Source: Glutamicibacter protophormiae (GTDB taxonomy: Bacteria > Actinomycetota > Actinomycetes > Actinomycetales > Micrococcaceae). Taken from it: a DNA stretch of 64,000 nt. Below are positions 18,848 through 27,279 of this stretch, in pieces (position 1 is the first letter of the stretch; each line of letters starts with the position of its first letter). The stretch spans positions 124,001 through 188,000 of the forward strand of contig NZ_BMPH01000001.1 of NCBI RefSeq assembly GCF_014647495.1, given 5' to 3'. The position numbers were made by a program, and so were the translations under genes. Below the pieces are notes generated by a model. That model ran no database searches. It saw nothing but the letters and a program-made list of their open reading frames with translations, and was not told the DNA's origin.

Positions 18848-19513
18848 GTGCCAGCAGAACGACGTGTGAACGAGTCCCGACCCGCCGCCGCAGCGCGGGT
18901 CAAGCGGCCCAGTTGGAAAGATCCTCGGCTGGCGCTCGGAGCGGTGCTGGTTACCGCGTCGGTCATCGGCACGGTGTATCTGGTGCGCGGCATGAACGAA
19001 ACGACGACCGTCTACGTGGCCGGAGCAAACATCACCCTGGGGGAGCAGCTCACCAGCCGCAATCTCAAGCTGCAAGAGGTCCAGCTTGGCGATGCGCTGG
19101 GCAAGTACCTGGAAGAAGACGTCGTGGATCTGGGCAAGGCTCGGGCGAACACCTTCATCGGTGCCGGGGAGCTCATCCCGCTCTCCTCGATCACCAGCAG
19201 CGAGCTCGGCTCGCGCCGGCCGGTGAACCTTGAACTGCCCGCAGACCTGAGCGAGGCAATTACCCCGGGCAGTTTCGTGGATGTCTGGGTCGCCCAGCGC
19301 GCAGCCGGCGGCGCCAGCTACGGCGTGCCGGAGCAGCTGGCCTCCATGGTCGAAGTCTCCGCGCGCGTCGCCCAAGCCGGAGGGCTGGTGGGGAACAACG
19401 GAACCAACCTGGAGCTGCTGGTTGAAGCGGACAAGCTTGAGGCCTTCCTGCAGGCGCTGGCCAACGACGCGCGCATCACCGTGATCTACAACCCGGCGGG
19501 TGGGCAGCAATGA
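18848..19513 (+). CDS. SAF-domain membrane protein (CpaB/FlgA-like)
   Basis: About 221 residues. After a basic N-terminus comes one membrane helix (LALGAVLVTASVIGTVYLV). An extracytoplasmic SAF domain follows (VYVAGANITLGEQLTSRNLKLQEV, ... GAGELIPLSSITSSEL), as found in CpaB pilus-assembly and FlgA proteins. GTG 18848 is chosen because GGAGG lies eight bases upstream; GTG 18830 is an alternative. Its stop overlaps the start of the ATPase gene by four bases. No pilin, secretin or ATPase TadA gene is nearby, so this is an orphan CpaB-like protein. Confidence 0.78.
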   Translation: MPAERRVNESRPAAAARVKRPSWKDPRLALGAVLVTASVIGTVYLVRGMNETTTVYVAGANITLGEQLTSRNLKLQEVQLGDALGKYLEEDVVDLGKARANTFIGAGELIPLSSITSSELGSRRPVNLELPADLSEAITPGSFVDVWVAQRAAGGASYGVPEQLASMVEVSARVAQAGGLVGNNGTNLELLVEADKLEAFLQALANDARITVIYNPAGGQQ

Positions 19514-20757
19514 GCGTCTCGGTGGTGGTCCTTGGCCGCGATGAACACCTGGTGCGCCAGATCGAAGGGTACCGCGGAGAGCTGATCGTGGTGAGGGTCT
19601 GCGACGACGCGGCGGAGGCCATTGCGGCCTGCGCCGCCAGCGCGGCCGACGTCCTGCTGGTTTCCGAGCGGGGCCTCATGCCGCCCATGGAACAGGTCGA
19701 CCAGCTGACCGGGCAGCGCACCGTGGTCGCCCTGCTGGATCCGAAGCCCGGGCGCACCACCATCGTCCCGGGCCTGGTTGAAATCCAGGACACCGTCGGC
19801 ATGGTCGAACTGGAAGCGCTCATCACCCGGGCCCTGGGCAGCCTGGGCGGCGCTGCCGAGGGACGGGGAGCCGGTTCCTCGGCGGCACCCGAGGCAGGTG
19901 CCGGGCGCGAAGGGAGGATCGTCTGCTTCTGGGGTGCTCCGGGATCTCCGGGACGCAGCACCGTGGCGCTGAACTATGCGGTGGAGGCGGCCGTGGCCGG
20001 GCTCTCGGTAGTACTCGTTGATGCCGACACCTATGCGGCGGCTCTCGCGATCCAGCTCGGCCTGATGGATGAATCGGCCTCGATCGCGCAGATGTGCCGC
20101 GTTGTCGACTCCGGTTCCCGCGACCCGGCCCGGCTCCGCGCGACCTGCCTGGCCGTCGAGGTCGCGGATTCCACGCTCATGGTAGCCACCGGCATCCCCA
20201 GGGCCAGCCGTTGGCCCGAAGTCCGTGCGGCGGCCCTGCGCCGGGCCGCGCTGACCCTGCGCTCCCACCACGATCTGGTGGTGCTCGATGTGGCTCCCTA
20301 CATCGAGCTGGACGAGCAGCTCAGCTTCGACACCCAGGCCCCGCAGCGCAACGCGGTCACAGTGGAAATGCTGCAGTGCGCCGATGACGTTTTCATGGTG
20401 GTCGCCGCCGACAGCCTGGGTATTCCCCGGGCGCTTCGTGCCATCGATGAACTGGAGGATAAAGTCCCGGGAATCGAACCGCAGATCATCTTCAACAAGG
20501 TGTCTTCGGGCAATTCCGGGCACAGCCCCAAACGCCGGGTTCTCGAGGCCTGGCAGCGTTTTGGACCAACGCACCCCGTCGTTGGCTTTTTGCCCAATGA
20601 CAACCCGATTTGCCATGCTGCAATCTTGGCTGGAAGCCCATTAGTGGAAATAGCTCCCAAAAGCTCATTACGTTCAGAAATACGGTCATTGGCCGGCATT
20701 AAATCTTCGGATTCCCCGGCAAAGGGAAAGACTCGTCGATTGGCAAAGAACCTGTGA
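19510..20757 (+). CDS. CpaE/MinD-like P-loop ATPase with atypical Walker A
   Basis: A 415-residue protein with an N-terminal receiver-like domain (about 1-115, VSVVVLGRDEHLVRQI) lacking an obvious phospho-Asp pocket, a short Gly/Ala linker, and a ParA/MinD-type domain from about residue 135. The Walker A region reads GAPGSPGRST, so both Lys of the usual KGGxGKS/T motif are absent and Arg takes the catalytic position. VLVDADTYAAAL and LVVLDVAPYIEL are the switch and Walker B equivalents. It overlaps the SAF gene by four bases, mirroring cpaB-cpaE pairing in Tad systems. A septum- or pole-placing role is possible but unproven. Confidence 0.78.
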   Translation: MSVSVVVLGRDEHLVRQIEGYRGELIVVRVCDDAAEAIAACAASAADVLLVSERGLMPPMEQVDQLTGQRTVVALLDPKPGRTTIVPGLVEIQDTVGMVELEALITRALGSLGGAAEGRGAGSSAAPEAGAGREGRIVCFWGAPGSPGRSTVALNYAVEAAVAGLSVVLVDADTYAAALAIQLGLMDESASIAQMCRVVDSGSRDPARLRATCLAVEVADSTLMVATGIPRASRWPEVRAAALRRAALTLRSHHDLVVLDVAPYIELDEQLSFDTQAPQRNAVTVEMLQCADDVFMVVAADSLGIPRALRAIDELEDKVPGIEPQIIFNKVSSGNSGHSPKRRVLEAWQRFGPTHPVVGFLPNDNPICHAAILAGSPLVEIAPKSSLRSEIRSLAGIKSSDSPAKGKTRRLAKNL

Positions 20758-20844
20758 GCCCGAAGCGCTGGAAACATGTAATGTGGGTAAAACTATGGGT
20801 CCGCAACGGCGCGGACCAATCGAATCGTTCTTGGAGGCGTTCAC

Positions 20845-23800
20845 TTGAACTCGTCGAATTCCAGCATGACTGAATCATTCATGGCGGAGACTCTCACCCC
20901 AACCTTGGTGAGCGAGTACTACGGCCAGATCGCAAAGGAGGATGTTGCGGCCTACAGGCCGAACGAACTCGAATCGCGTGTCGCCGCCCATCTGGAAATC
21001 GGCTTTGAGCGCGAAGCTGATCACGCCAACGTCGCCATCACCCGCAATGCGGGCATTTCCGTGGTCAACATCGTCACCGACGACATGCCGTTCCTGGTGG
21101 ACTCGGTCACCACGGCGCTGGTCAAGCGCGAAGCCCCCATCCAACTGGTGGTCCACCCGACTTTCGTGGTTTCCCGCGATCGCACCAGCGGCCAGATCCA
21201 GAACCTGAGCCTCACCGGCACCCAGCACATGGCCAGCGGCGATACCGCCGCCCTGTCGGATCTGAGCACCTTGGTCTCCTCCGAATCGCTGACCAAGATC
21301 GAATCGTGGATCTCTGTTGAGCTCGCCCGTGAACTGAGCGACGAACAGGCCGAGGACATCATCACGGGCCTGTACCAGGTCCTGGGCGACGTGCGCGTCG
21401 CAGTGAAGGACTGGCCGGCCATGCTGGACCAGGCGAAGGCCATTGCAGAAAGCCTCCCGCAGACCACCAACGCCGGCCAGATCGCCGAGCTGGAGCAGGC
21501 CGTTGAGCTGCTGAACTGGATGGCCGACGACAAGTTCACCTTTCTGGGCTATCGCGAGTACGACCTGGACACCGTGAACGGCGAGGACGTCCTGGTGGCC
21601 CGCCCGGGAACCGGCCTGGGCCTGATGAGCGAGCTGGAAAACCAGGGTCCGCAGCATCTGACCAAGCGCGGCCGCATTACCGCGCGCGACAAGCGTGCGC
21701 TGATCGTCACCAAGGCCAACGCCCGCTCGACCGTGCACCGCGGCGTCTACCTGGATTACGTGGGTGTCAAGAGCTTCGACGCCAACGGTGAGGTCAACGG
21801 CGAACGCCGCTTCATCGGCCTGTTCTCCTCGAGCATGTACACCTCCAGCGTGAAGTCCGTTCCGGTCGTGCGCGAAAAGGTCAAGGCGGTGTTGAAGAAC
21901 ACCGGCTTCGCCCGCAACTCGCACTCCGGCAAGGACATCACCACCATCCTTGAGACCTACCCGCGCGACGAGATGTTCCAGATTTCCGTCGAGGACCTGA
22001 CCTCCACCGCCCTGGGCATCCTGCGCCTGCAGGAGCGCCGCCGCACCTCGGTGTTCATCCGCACCGACGACTACGGCCGCTTCGTCACCGCCATGGTCTA
22101 CATCCCGCGTGACCGCTTCTCCACCATGGTCCGCCACCGCGTGGAGCAGGAGCTGCAGACCTCCTTCAACGCGGACTCGGTGGAGTACGAGGCCCAGCTG
22201 GGTTCCGGCGCACTGGTGCGCCTGTTCTACCGCCTGCGCCTGCAGCGCCACGGCTTGGCCCCGGTCGTGGACCGCAAGGCCCTGGAAAACCGTATCGCCA
22301 TGGCCGTGCGTTCCTGGTCCGACGCCATCGTCGACGCGGCCCGCGACAGCCTGGAGGCCGGCGTGGCCAATCAGCTGTCCAATACCTGGGCCGAGGCGTT
22401 CCCCGCCTCCTACAAGGTCCAGTTCGAGATCGACGACGCGCTGAACGACATCGAGCTGCTCGCCGAACTGCAGGAGCCTGCGGCCTCCGCAGGCCCGGTC
22501 GTCTCCTTCTACGATCCGAAAACCGATGACGAGGATGCGCTGGTGACCAAGCGCATGAAGATCTACGTCGATCGCCCGCTGCTGCTCTCGCGCATCCTTC
22601 CGGTGCTGCAGGACCTGGGCCTGGACGTCGTGGACGAGCGCCCGTACGAGTTGAACCCGGAGGGCATCGGCCAGCGCTTCATCTACGACATGGGCCTTAA
22701 GGTCGACGACTCCATCGACTTCGCCGCCGTCCAGGACAAGCTGGCGGCCGCCTATGCCGCAGTGGTCCGCAACGAGGCCGAGTCTGACAGCCTCAACGCA
22801 CTGGTACTGCGAGAAGGCCTGGACTGGCAGGAAGTCGCCATGCTGCGCGGCTATGCGCACTACCTGCTGCAGCTGGGTGTGCCGAATTCGACCGGCTTCA
22901 TCGCCGGCGCGCTGGTGAGCAATGCCGCGGTCACCCACGGCATCGTCGAGCTGTTCCACGCCACCTTCAACCCGAAGCTGAGCGCAGAGCAGTCGCAGGC
23001 GCTGCGCGCCGCCGCCCACGAGAAGATCACCGACGCGCTGGAGGCCGTGCCGACGCTGGACGCCGACACCCTGCTGCGCCGCTTCGTGAAGGTCATCGAG
23101 GCCACCAAGCGGACCAATTACTATGCCGAGAACCAGCAGGCGCTGGCCTTCAAACTGGCTCCGGGGGAAATCGACTTCGCGCCGTTCCCGCGCCCGAAGC
23201 ACGAGCTGTGGGTCTACTCGCCGCGCGTGGAAGGCACCCACTTCCGCTTCGGCGCCGTCGCCCGCGGCGGCCTGCGCTGGTCGGACCGGCGAGAGGACTT
23301 CCGCACCGAAGTCCTGGGCCTGGTCAAGGCCCAGATGGTGAAGAACTCCGTAATCGTGCCAACCGGTGCGAAGGGCGGTTTCTACGCCAAGCAGCTGCCT
23401 AACCCGGCCGTGGATCGCGGGGCCTGGATGGAGGAAGGCAAGGGCGCCTACCGCGTCTTCATCCGCACCCTGCTGGAGCTGACCGACAACCTGGTCGCCG
23501 ACGAGAACGGCGAGCACGTCGTGGCTCCGGACAACGTGGTCCGCCGTGACGGCGATGACACCTATCTGGTGGTCGCCGCAGACAAGGGCACCGCGAGCTT
23601 CTCCGACACCGCGAACGAGATCTCCGAGGACAAGGGCCACTGGCTTGGCGATGCCTTCGCCTCGGGCGGTTCGGTGGGCTACGACCACAAGGGCATGGGC
23701 ATCACCGCACGCGGCGCCTGGGAATCGGTCAAGCGCCACTTCTTCGAGCTGGGCATCGACACCCAGACCCAGGAGTTCACCGCGGTGGGTGTGGGCGACA

Positions 23801-25680
23801 TGTCCGGCGACGTCTTCGGCAACGGCCTGCGCCGTACCAAGACGATCAAGCTGGTCGCTGCATTCGACCACCGCGACATCTTCCTTGACCCGAATCCGGA
23901 TCCGGAAGCGGCCTTCGAGGAGCGCGAGCGCCTTTACCACCTGCCGCGTTCCAGCTGGGCCGACTACAACCGCGAGCTGATCTCTGCCGGCGGTGGCGTG
24001 TACCCACGCAGCCTGAAGTCCGTTCCGGTCAGCCCGGAGGTCCGCGAGGTCCTGGGGCTTGACGCGTCGGTCACCGCCATGTCGCCGAACGAGCTGCTCA
24101 AGGCCATCCTTTCGGCCCCGGTCGACCTGCTGTACAACGGCGGGATCGGCACCTACGTGAAGTCCTCGGCCGAACGGCACGGCCAGGTGGGCGACCGCGC
24201 GAACGACTCGATCCGCGTGGACGGAGCGGACCTGCGCGTGAAGGTCGTCGGCGAAGGCGGCAACCTGGGCATGACCCAGCTGGGCCGTATCGAAGCCGCA
24301 CTGAACGGGGTGATCCTGAACACCGACGCCATCGACAACTCGGCCGGCGTGGACACCTCCGACCGCGAGGTGAACATCAAGATCTTCGTTGACCGCCAAA
24401 TCAAGGCCGGCAACATCGATCCTGCCGAGCGCAAGGACTTCCTGCTGTCGATGACCGACAACGTGGGTGACCTGGTGCTGCAGACCAACTTCAACCAGAA
24501 CGTGCTGCTGCTGAATGAGAAGCACGCCGCGCAGACCTGGGCCCCGGCCTACGAGCGCCTGATGCAGTGGCTGGAGGAGCACGCCGACCTGAACCGCGCG
24601 CTGGAATTCCTGCCGGGCTCCGAGGAGCTGGAAGAGCGCCGCGCGGCCGGCGGTGTCATGACCGCACCGGAGCTGTCGGTCCTGGCCGCCTACGCCAAGA
24701 TCCAACTGGCCCATGCGCTGTCCGAATCCGATCTGGCCGAGGATCCCTACTTTGCCGAGACCATGCGCCGGTACTTCCCGGAGCGCCTGGTGGAGCGTTT
24801 CGGGGACCAGCTGCAGTCCCATCCGCTGCGCAAGGAAATCATCGCCACGGTGATCGCCAACGACATGGTGAACATCGGCGGCATCACCTACGTATTCCGC
24901 GCCATGGAGGAAACCAGCGCCAGCGAAGTGCACATCGCCAAGGTGTTCTGCGCCCTGCGCGAGGTCTACCACTTCGATGCGCAGTTCGACGCGATCAACT
25001 CCCAGCCGGCGGGCACAGACGTGGACTACTGGGGCCGCCAGCACCATGACATGCGCCGCCTGCTGGACCGCGCCACCCGCTGGTTCATCAACCGCGTCGA
25101 CCAGGAACTGCTGGTCGGCCAGGCGGTGGAGCGCTACGAGTCGATCGTCACCCAGCTGCGCGAAGAGCTGCCGCAGCTGCTGCACGGCAACGACCAGGAG
25201 CGCTTCCAGCAGTGGCACGCAGACGCCTTGGCCAACGGCATTGGCGAACGCCGTGCCAGCATGTGGGCCTCGCAGTTCGAGTCCTTCGCGCTGCTGGACG
25301 TGGCCGACCTGGTGCACCGCACCCAGGAGGACGTGGAGAAGGTCTCGCAGACCTATTTCATGCTCTACGACCTGTTCAGCGTCGATACGCTGCTGAACCG
25401 CATCACCAACCTGCCGCGGTCGGACCGCTGGCAGGCGCTGGCCCGCGCGGCCATGCGCGATGACTTGTACAGCACGATCATCGACCTGACCAACGACGTG
25501 CTGGAATCCTCGGGAGAGATCACCGACGTGGCAGAGCGTGTTGCGGCGTGGGAAGTGGCGAACGCGGCTAATCTGGATCGTGCGAAGGCAATGTTCGCCG
25601 AAGTGAACAGGCTTGAACGCGATGACATGGCATCGCTCTCGGTGGCCCTTCGCCTGTTGCGTTCAATCGTCCGGAGGTAA
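20845..25680 (+). CDS. NAD-specific glutamate dehydrogenase, giant (about 180 kDa) type
   Basis: A 1611-residue enzyme that deaminates glutamate to 2-oxoglutarate with NAD. Length fits the large L_180 class (Mycobacterium Rv2476c, Streptomyces). A long N-terminal region with ACT-like regulatory segments (for example FLVDSVTTALVKREAPIQ) precedes the catalytic core around residues 800-1200, with RGGLRWSDRREDFRTEVLGLVKAQMVK split over GLRWSDR and KNSVIVPTGAKGGF (substrate Lys). GVGDMSGDVFGNG and VGEGGNLGMTQLGR form the nucleotide-binding half. TTG 20845 is selected because GGAGG lies seven bases upstream; ATG 20866 is an alternative. It stands alone on its transcript or with the sensor kinase gene ten bases downstream. 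Confidence 0.95.
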   Translation: MNSSNSSMTESFMAETLTPTLVSEYYGQIAKEDVAAYRPNELESRVAAHLEIGFEREADHANVAITRNAGISVVNIVTDDMPFLVDSVTTALVKREAPIQLVVHPTFVVSRDRTSGQIQNLSLTGTQHMASGDTAALSDLSTLVSSESLTKIESWISVELARELSDEQAEDIITGLYQVLGDVRVAVKDWPAMLDQAKAIAESLPQTTNAGQIAELEQAVELLNWMADDKFTFLGYREYDLDTVNGEDVLVARPGTGLGLMSELENQGPQHLTKRGRITARDKRALIVTKANARSTVHRGVYLDYVGVKSFDANGEVNGERRFIGLFSSSMYTSSVKSVPVVREKVKAVLKNTGFARNSHSGKDITTILETYPRDEMFQISVEDLTSTALGILRLQERRRTSVFIRTDDYGRFVTAMVYIPRDRFSTMVRHRVEQELQTSFNADSVEYEAQLGSGALVRLFYRLRLQRHGLAPVVDRKALENRIAMAVRSWSDAIVDAARDSLEAGVANQLSNTWAEAFPASYKVQFEIDDALNDIELLAELQEPAASAGPVVSFYDPKTDDEDALVTKRMKIYVDRPLLLSRILPVLQDLGLDVVDERPYELNPEGIGQRFIYDMGLKVDDSIDFAAVQDKLAAAYAAVVRNEAESDSLNALVLREGLDWQEVAMLRGYAHYLLQLGVPNSTGFIAGALVSNAAVTHGIVELFHATFNPKLSAEQSQALRAAAHEKITDALEAVPTLDADTLLRRFVKVIEATKRTNYYAENQQALAFKLAPGEIDFAPFPRPKHELWVYSPRVEGTHFRFGAVARGGLRWSDRREDFRTEVLGLVKAQMVKNSVIVPTGAKGGFYAKQLPNPAVDRGAWMEEGKGAYRVFIRTLLELTDNLVADENGEHVVAPDNVVRRDGDDTYLVVAADKGTASFSDTANEISEDKGHWLGDAFASGGSVGYDHKGMGITARGAWESVKRHFFELGIDTQTQEFTAVGVGDMSGDVFGNGLRRTKTIKLVAAFDHRDIFLDPNPDPEAAFEERERLYHLPRSSWADYNRELISAGGGVYPRSLKSVPVSPEVREVLGLDASVTAMSPNELLKAILSAPVDLLYNGGIGTYVKSSAERHGQVGDRANDSIRVDGADLRVKVVGEGGNLGMTQLGRIEAALNGVILNTDAIDNSAGVDTSDREVNIKIFVDRQIKAGNIDPAERKDFLLSMTDNVGDLVLQTNFNQNVLLLNEKHAAQTWAPAYERLMQWLEEHADLNRALEFLPGSEELEERRAAGGVMTAPELSVLAAYAKIQLAHALSESDLAEDPYFAETMRRYFPERLVERFGDQLQSHPLRKEIIATVIANDMVNIGGITYVFRAMEETSASEVHIAKVFCALREVYHFDAQFDAINSQPAGTDVDYWGRQHHDMRRLLDRATRWFINRVDQELLVGQAVERYESIVTQLREELPQLLHGNDQERFQQWHADALANGIGERRASMWASQFESFALLDVADLVHRTQEDVEKVSQTYFMLYDLFSVDTLLNRITNLPRSDRWQALARAAMRDDLYSTIIDLTNDVLESSGEITDVAERVAAWEVANAANLDRAKAMFAEVNRLERDDMASLSVALRLLRSIVRR

Positions 25681-25689
25681 TCACCCCTA

Positions 25690-27180
25690 ATGGCCCTCAT
25701 CACCGAAGATCTACGTCACAAGGCCGACCTCGGTCCCGGTGATGAGGACTGGCTCCACCTGCTGGTGGGGGACTGGCAGCTGGTCTCGGACCTCGCGTTC
25801 GCAGACCTGGTGCTCTGGTTCCCCACCGGCGACGGATCCTATGTCGCCTTGGCTCATGTGCGCCCCTCCACCTCGCACACGACCTTCCACACCGACTTCG
25901 TCGGCGAGCGGATCCGCAAGGATCTGCGTATCATGGTGGACCGCGCCTGGGACAGCCGAACCATCCAGCGTTCGGCCGAGCATCCCGGCGCCGACCTGAT
26001 TCCAGGGCTGACCACGGTGCAGGCAGTCCCTCTGGTTCGCCAGCACCGGACCGTCGCGGTGCTCACGTCGCACTTCGACCGCAGCCAGTCGCGTACCCCC
26101 TCGAATCTGGAACTCGTCTACCGGCAAAGCGCCGACGACCTGCTGGCAATGGGCACCAAGGGCCTGTGGCCGGACTTCGCCAGCCCGACCGGTTCGCGCC
26201 GCGGCGCGCCCCGCGTGGGCGACGGCTTCATCCGACTCAGTGTCGAGGGAACCGTGGAATTCGCCAGCCCCAACGCCGTCTCGGCTTTCCGCCGACTCGG
26301 CGCCGCCGACGTGCTGCAGGGCCAGCCGCTGGCCGACCTGACCATGGCGCTGGTCCGCGACCGGCGAGTGGTCGACGAAACCCTTCCGCTGGTCCTCCAG
26401 GGCAAGATGCCCTGGCGCACCGAAGTCGAGTACCGCGGAGTCACCCTCTCACTGCGCGCCATCCCGCTGCGTGACGAATCCAAGCGCTGGGGTGCATTGG
26501 TTCTGTGCCGCGACGTTTCGGAACTGCGGCGGCGTGAAAAGGAGCTGGTGACCAAGGATGCGACCATCCGCGAGATTCACCACCGTGTGAAGAACAACCT
26601 CCAGACCGTGGCCGCCCTGCTGCGCATGCAGTCGCGGCGCATGAGCTCGGATGAGGGCAAGCAGGGCCTGGAACAAGCCATGCGGCGCGTGTCCACGATT
26701 GCCTCTGTCCACGAATTCCTGTCCAAGGGGCTGAACGAAACCGTGAAGTTCGACGACTTGATGGATCGCCAGTTCCGCCTGATTGTCGAAATCGCCTCAC
26801 CGGGGCAAAAGGTCTCCACCCGCCGCGAAGGGGAGTTCGGCATGCTCGATGCCGACCTGGCCACTCCGTTGTCGCTGGTGATCAACGAGTTGGTGACCAA
26901 TGCCGTAGAACACGGACTGGCCAACCGCGACGGACAGGTGGCACTGATTGCCGAACGTTATCTCGGCGCCGATACCAAGGACTGGCTCAGGGTGATCATC
27001 GAGGATGACGGCCACGGGCTGCCTGAGGGGGAGCGCCGCGAAGGGCTCGGGCTGCAGATCGTACGCACTCTGGTGAACAGCGAGTTGTCAGGGGAAATCC
27101 ATTGGCTGCCCGGCCACGAGGGTGGAACGCGCGTCGTCATCGAAATGCCGTTGACCCTGGATCGCCGGGCCCAGGCCTGA
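25690..27180 (+). CDS. pdtaS: Sensor histidine kinase PdtaS-like (HisKA_2 family)
   Basis: A 496-residue cytosolic kinase without membrane segments. The order is an N-terminal GAF-like domain (about 1-150), a PAS domain (about 175-280, GDGFIRLSVEGTVEFASPNA), and a HisKA_2 dimerisation domain with EIHHRVKNNLQTVAALLRMQ (phospho-His at about 297/298). The HATPase domain follows with NELVTNAVEHG, EDDGHGLP and GLGLQIV. This matches PdtaS, whose partner PdtaR is an RNA-binding ANTAR regulator of antitermination. No pdtaR is in the window, as in mycobacteria where the pair is unlinked. GGAGG precedes the ATG. The gene ends before a strong bidirectional terminator. Confidence 0.88.
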   Translation: MALITEDLRHKADLGPGDEDWLHLLVGDWQLVSDLAFADLVLWFPTGDGSYVALAHVRPSTSHTTFHTDFVGERIRKDLRIMVDRAWDSRTIQRSAEHPGADLIPGLTTVQAVPLVRQHRTVAVLTSHFDRSQSRTPSNLELVYRQSADDLLAMGTKGLWPDFASPTGSRRGAPRVGDGFIRLSVEGTVEFASPNAVSAFRRLGAADVLQGQPLADLTMALVRDRRVVDETLPLVLQGKMPWRTEVEYRGVTLSLRAIPLRDESKRWGALVLCRDVSELRRREKELVTKDATIREIHHRVKNNLQTVAALLRMQSRRMSSDEGKQGLEQAMRRVSTIASVHEFLSKGLNETVKFDDLMDRQFRLIVEIASPGQKVSTRREGEFGMLDADLATPLSLVINELVTNAVEHGLANRDGQVALIAERYLGADTKDWLRVIIEDDGHGLPEGERREGLGLQIVRTLVNSELSGEIHWLPGHEGGTRVVIEMPLTLDRRAQA

Positions 27181-27230
27181 ACGTCCGCCGGACTGGCGGC
27201 CAGCCGTTGTTCGCCGTAGGAAAAACGAAA

Positions 27231-27266
27231 GGCGGCCCGCAGAAGTGGAAACTTCTGCGGGCCGCC
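27231..27266. terminator. Bidirectional terminator between pdtaS and the LysM/transglycosylase gene
   Basis: GGCGGCCCGCAGAAG (27231-27245) and CTTCTGCGGGCCGCC (27252-27266) form a perfect 15-bp stem with a six-base loop. An A-rich run lies at 27220-27230 (the T-tail for the minus strand), and the two genes converge here. Confidence 0.8.
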
Positions 27267-27279
27267 CTTCGCACAGTGC

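Noticed and set aside
20875-25317. Reverse-strand open frame of about 1480 codons
   Set aside because: Exactly antisense to the NAD-glutamate dehydrogenase gene and rich in His/Gln/Gly/Arg, the signature of a shadow frame in high-GC DNA. The forward frame has clear family motifs.
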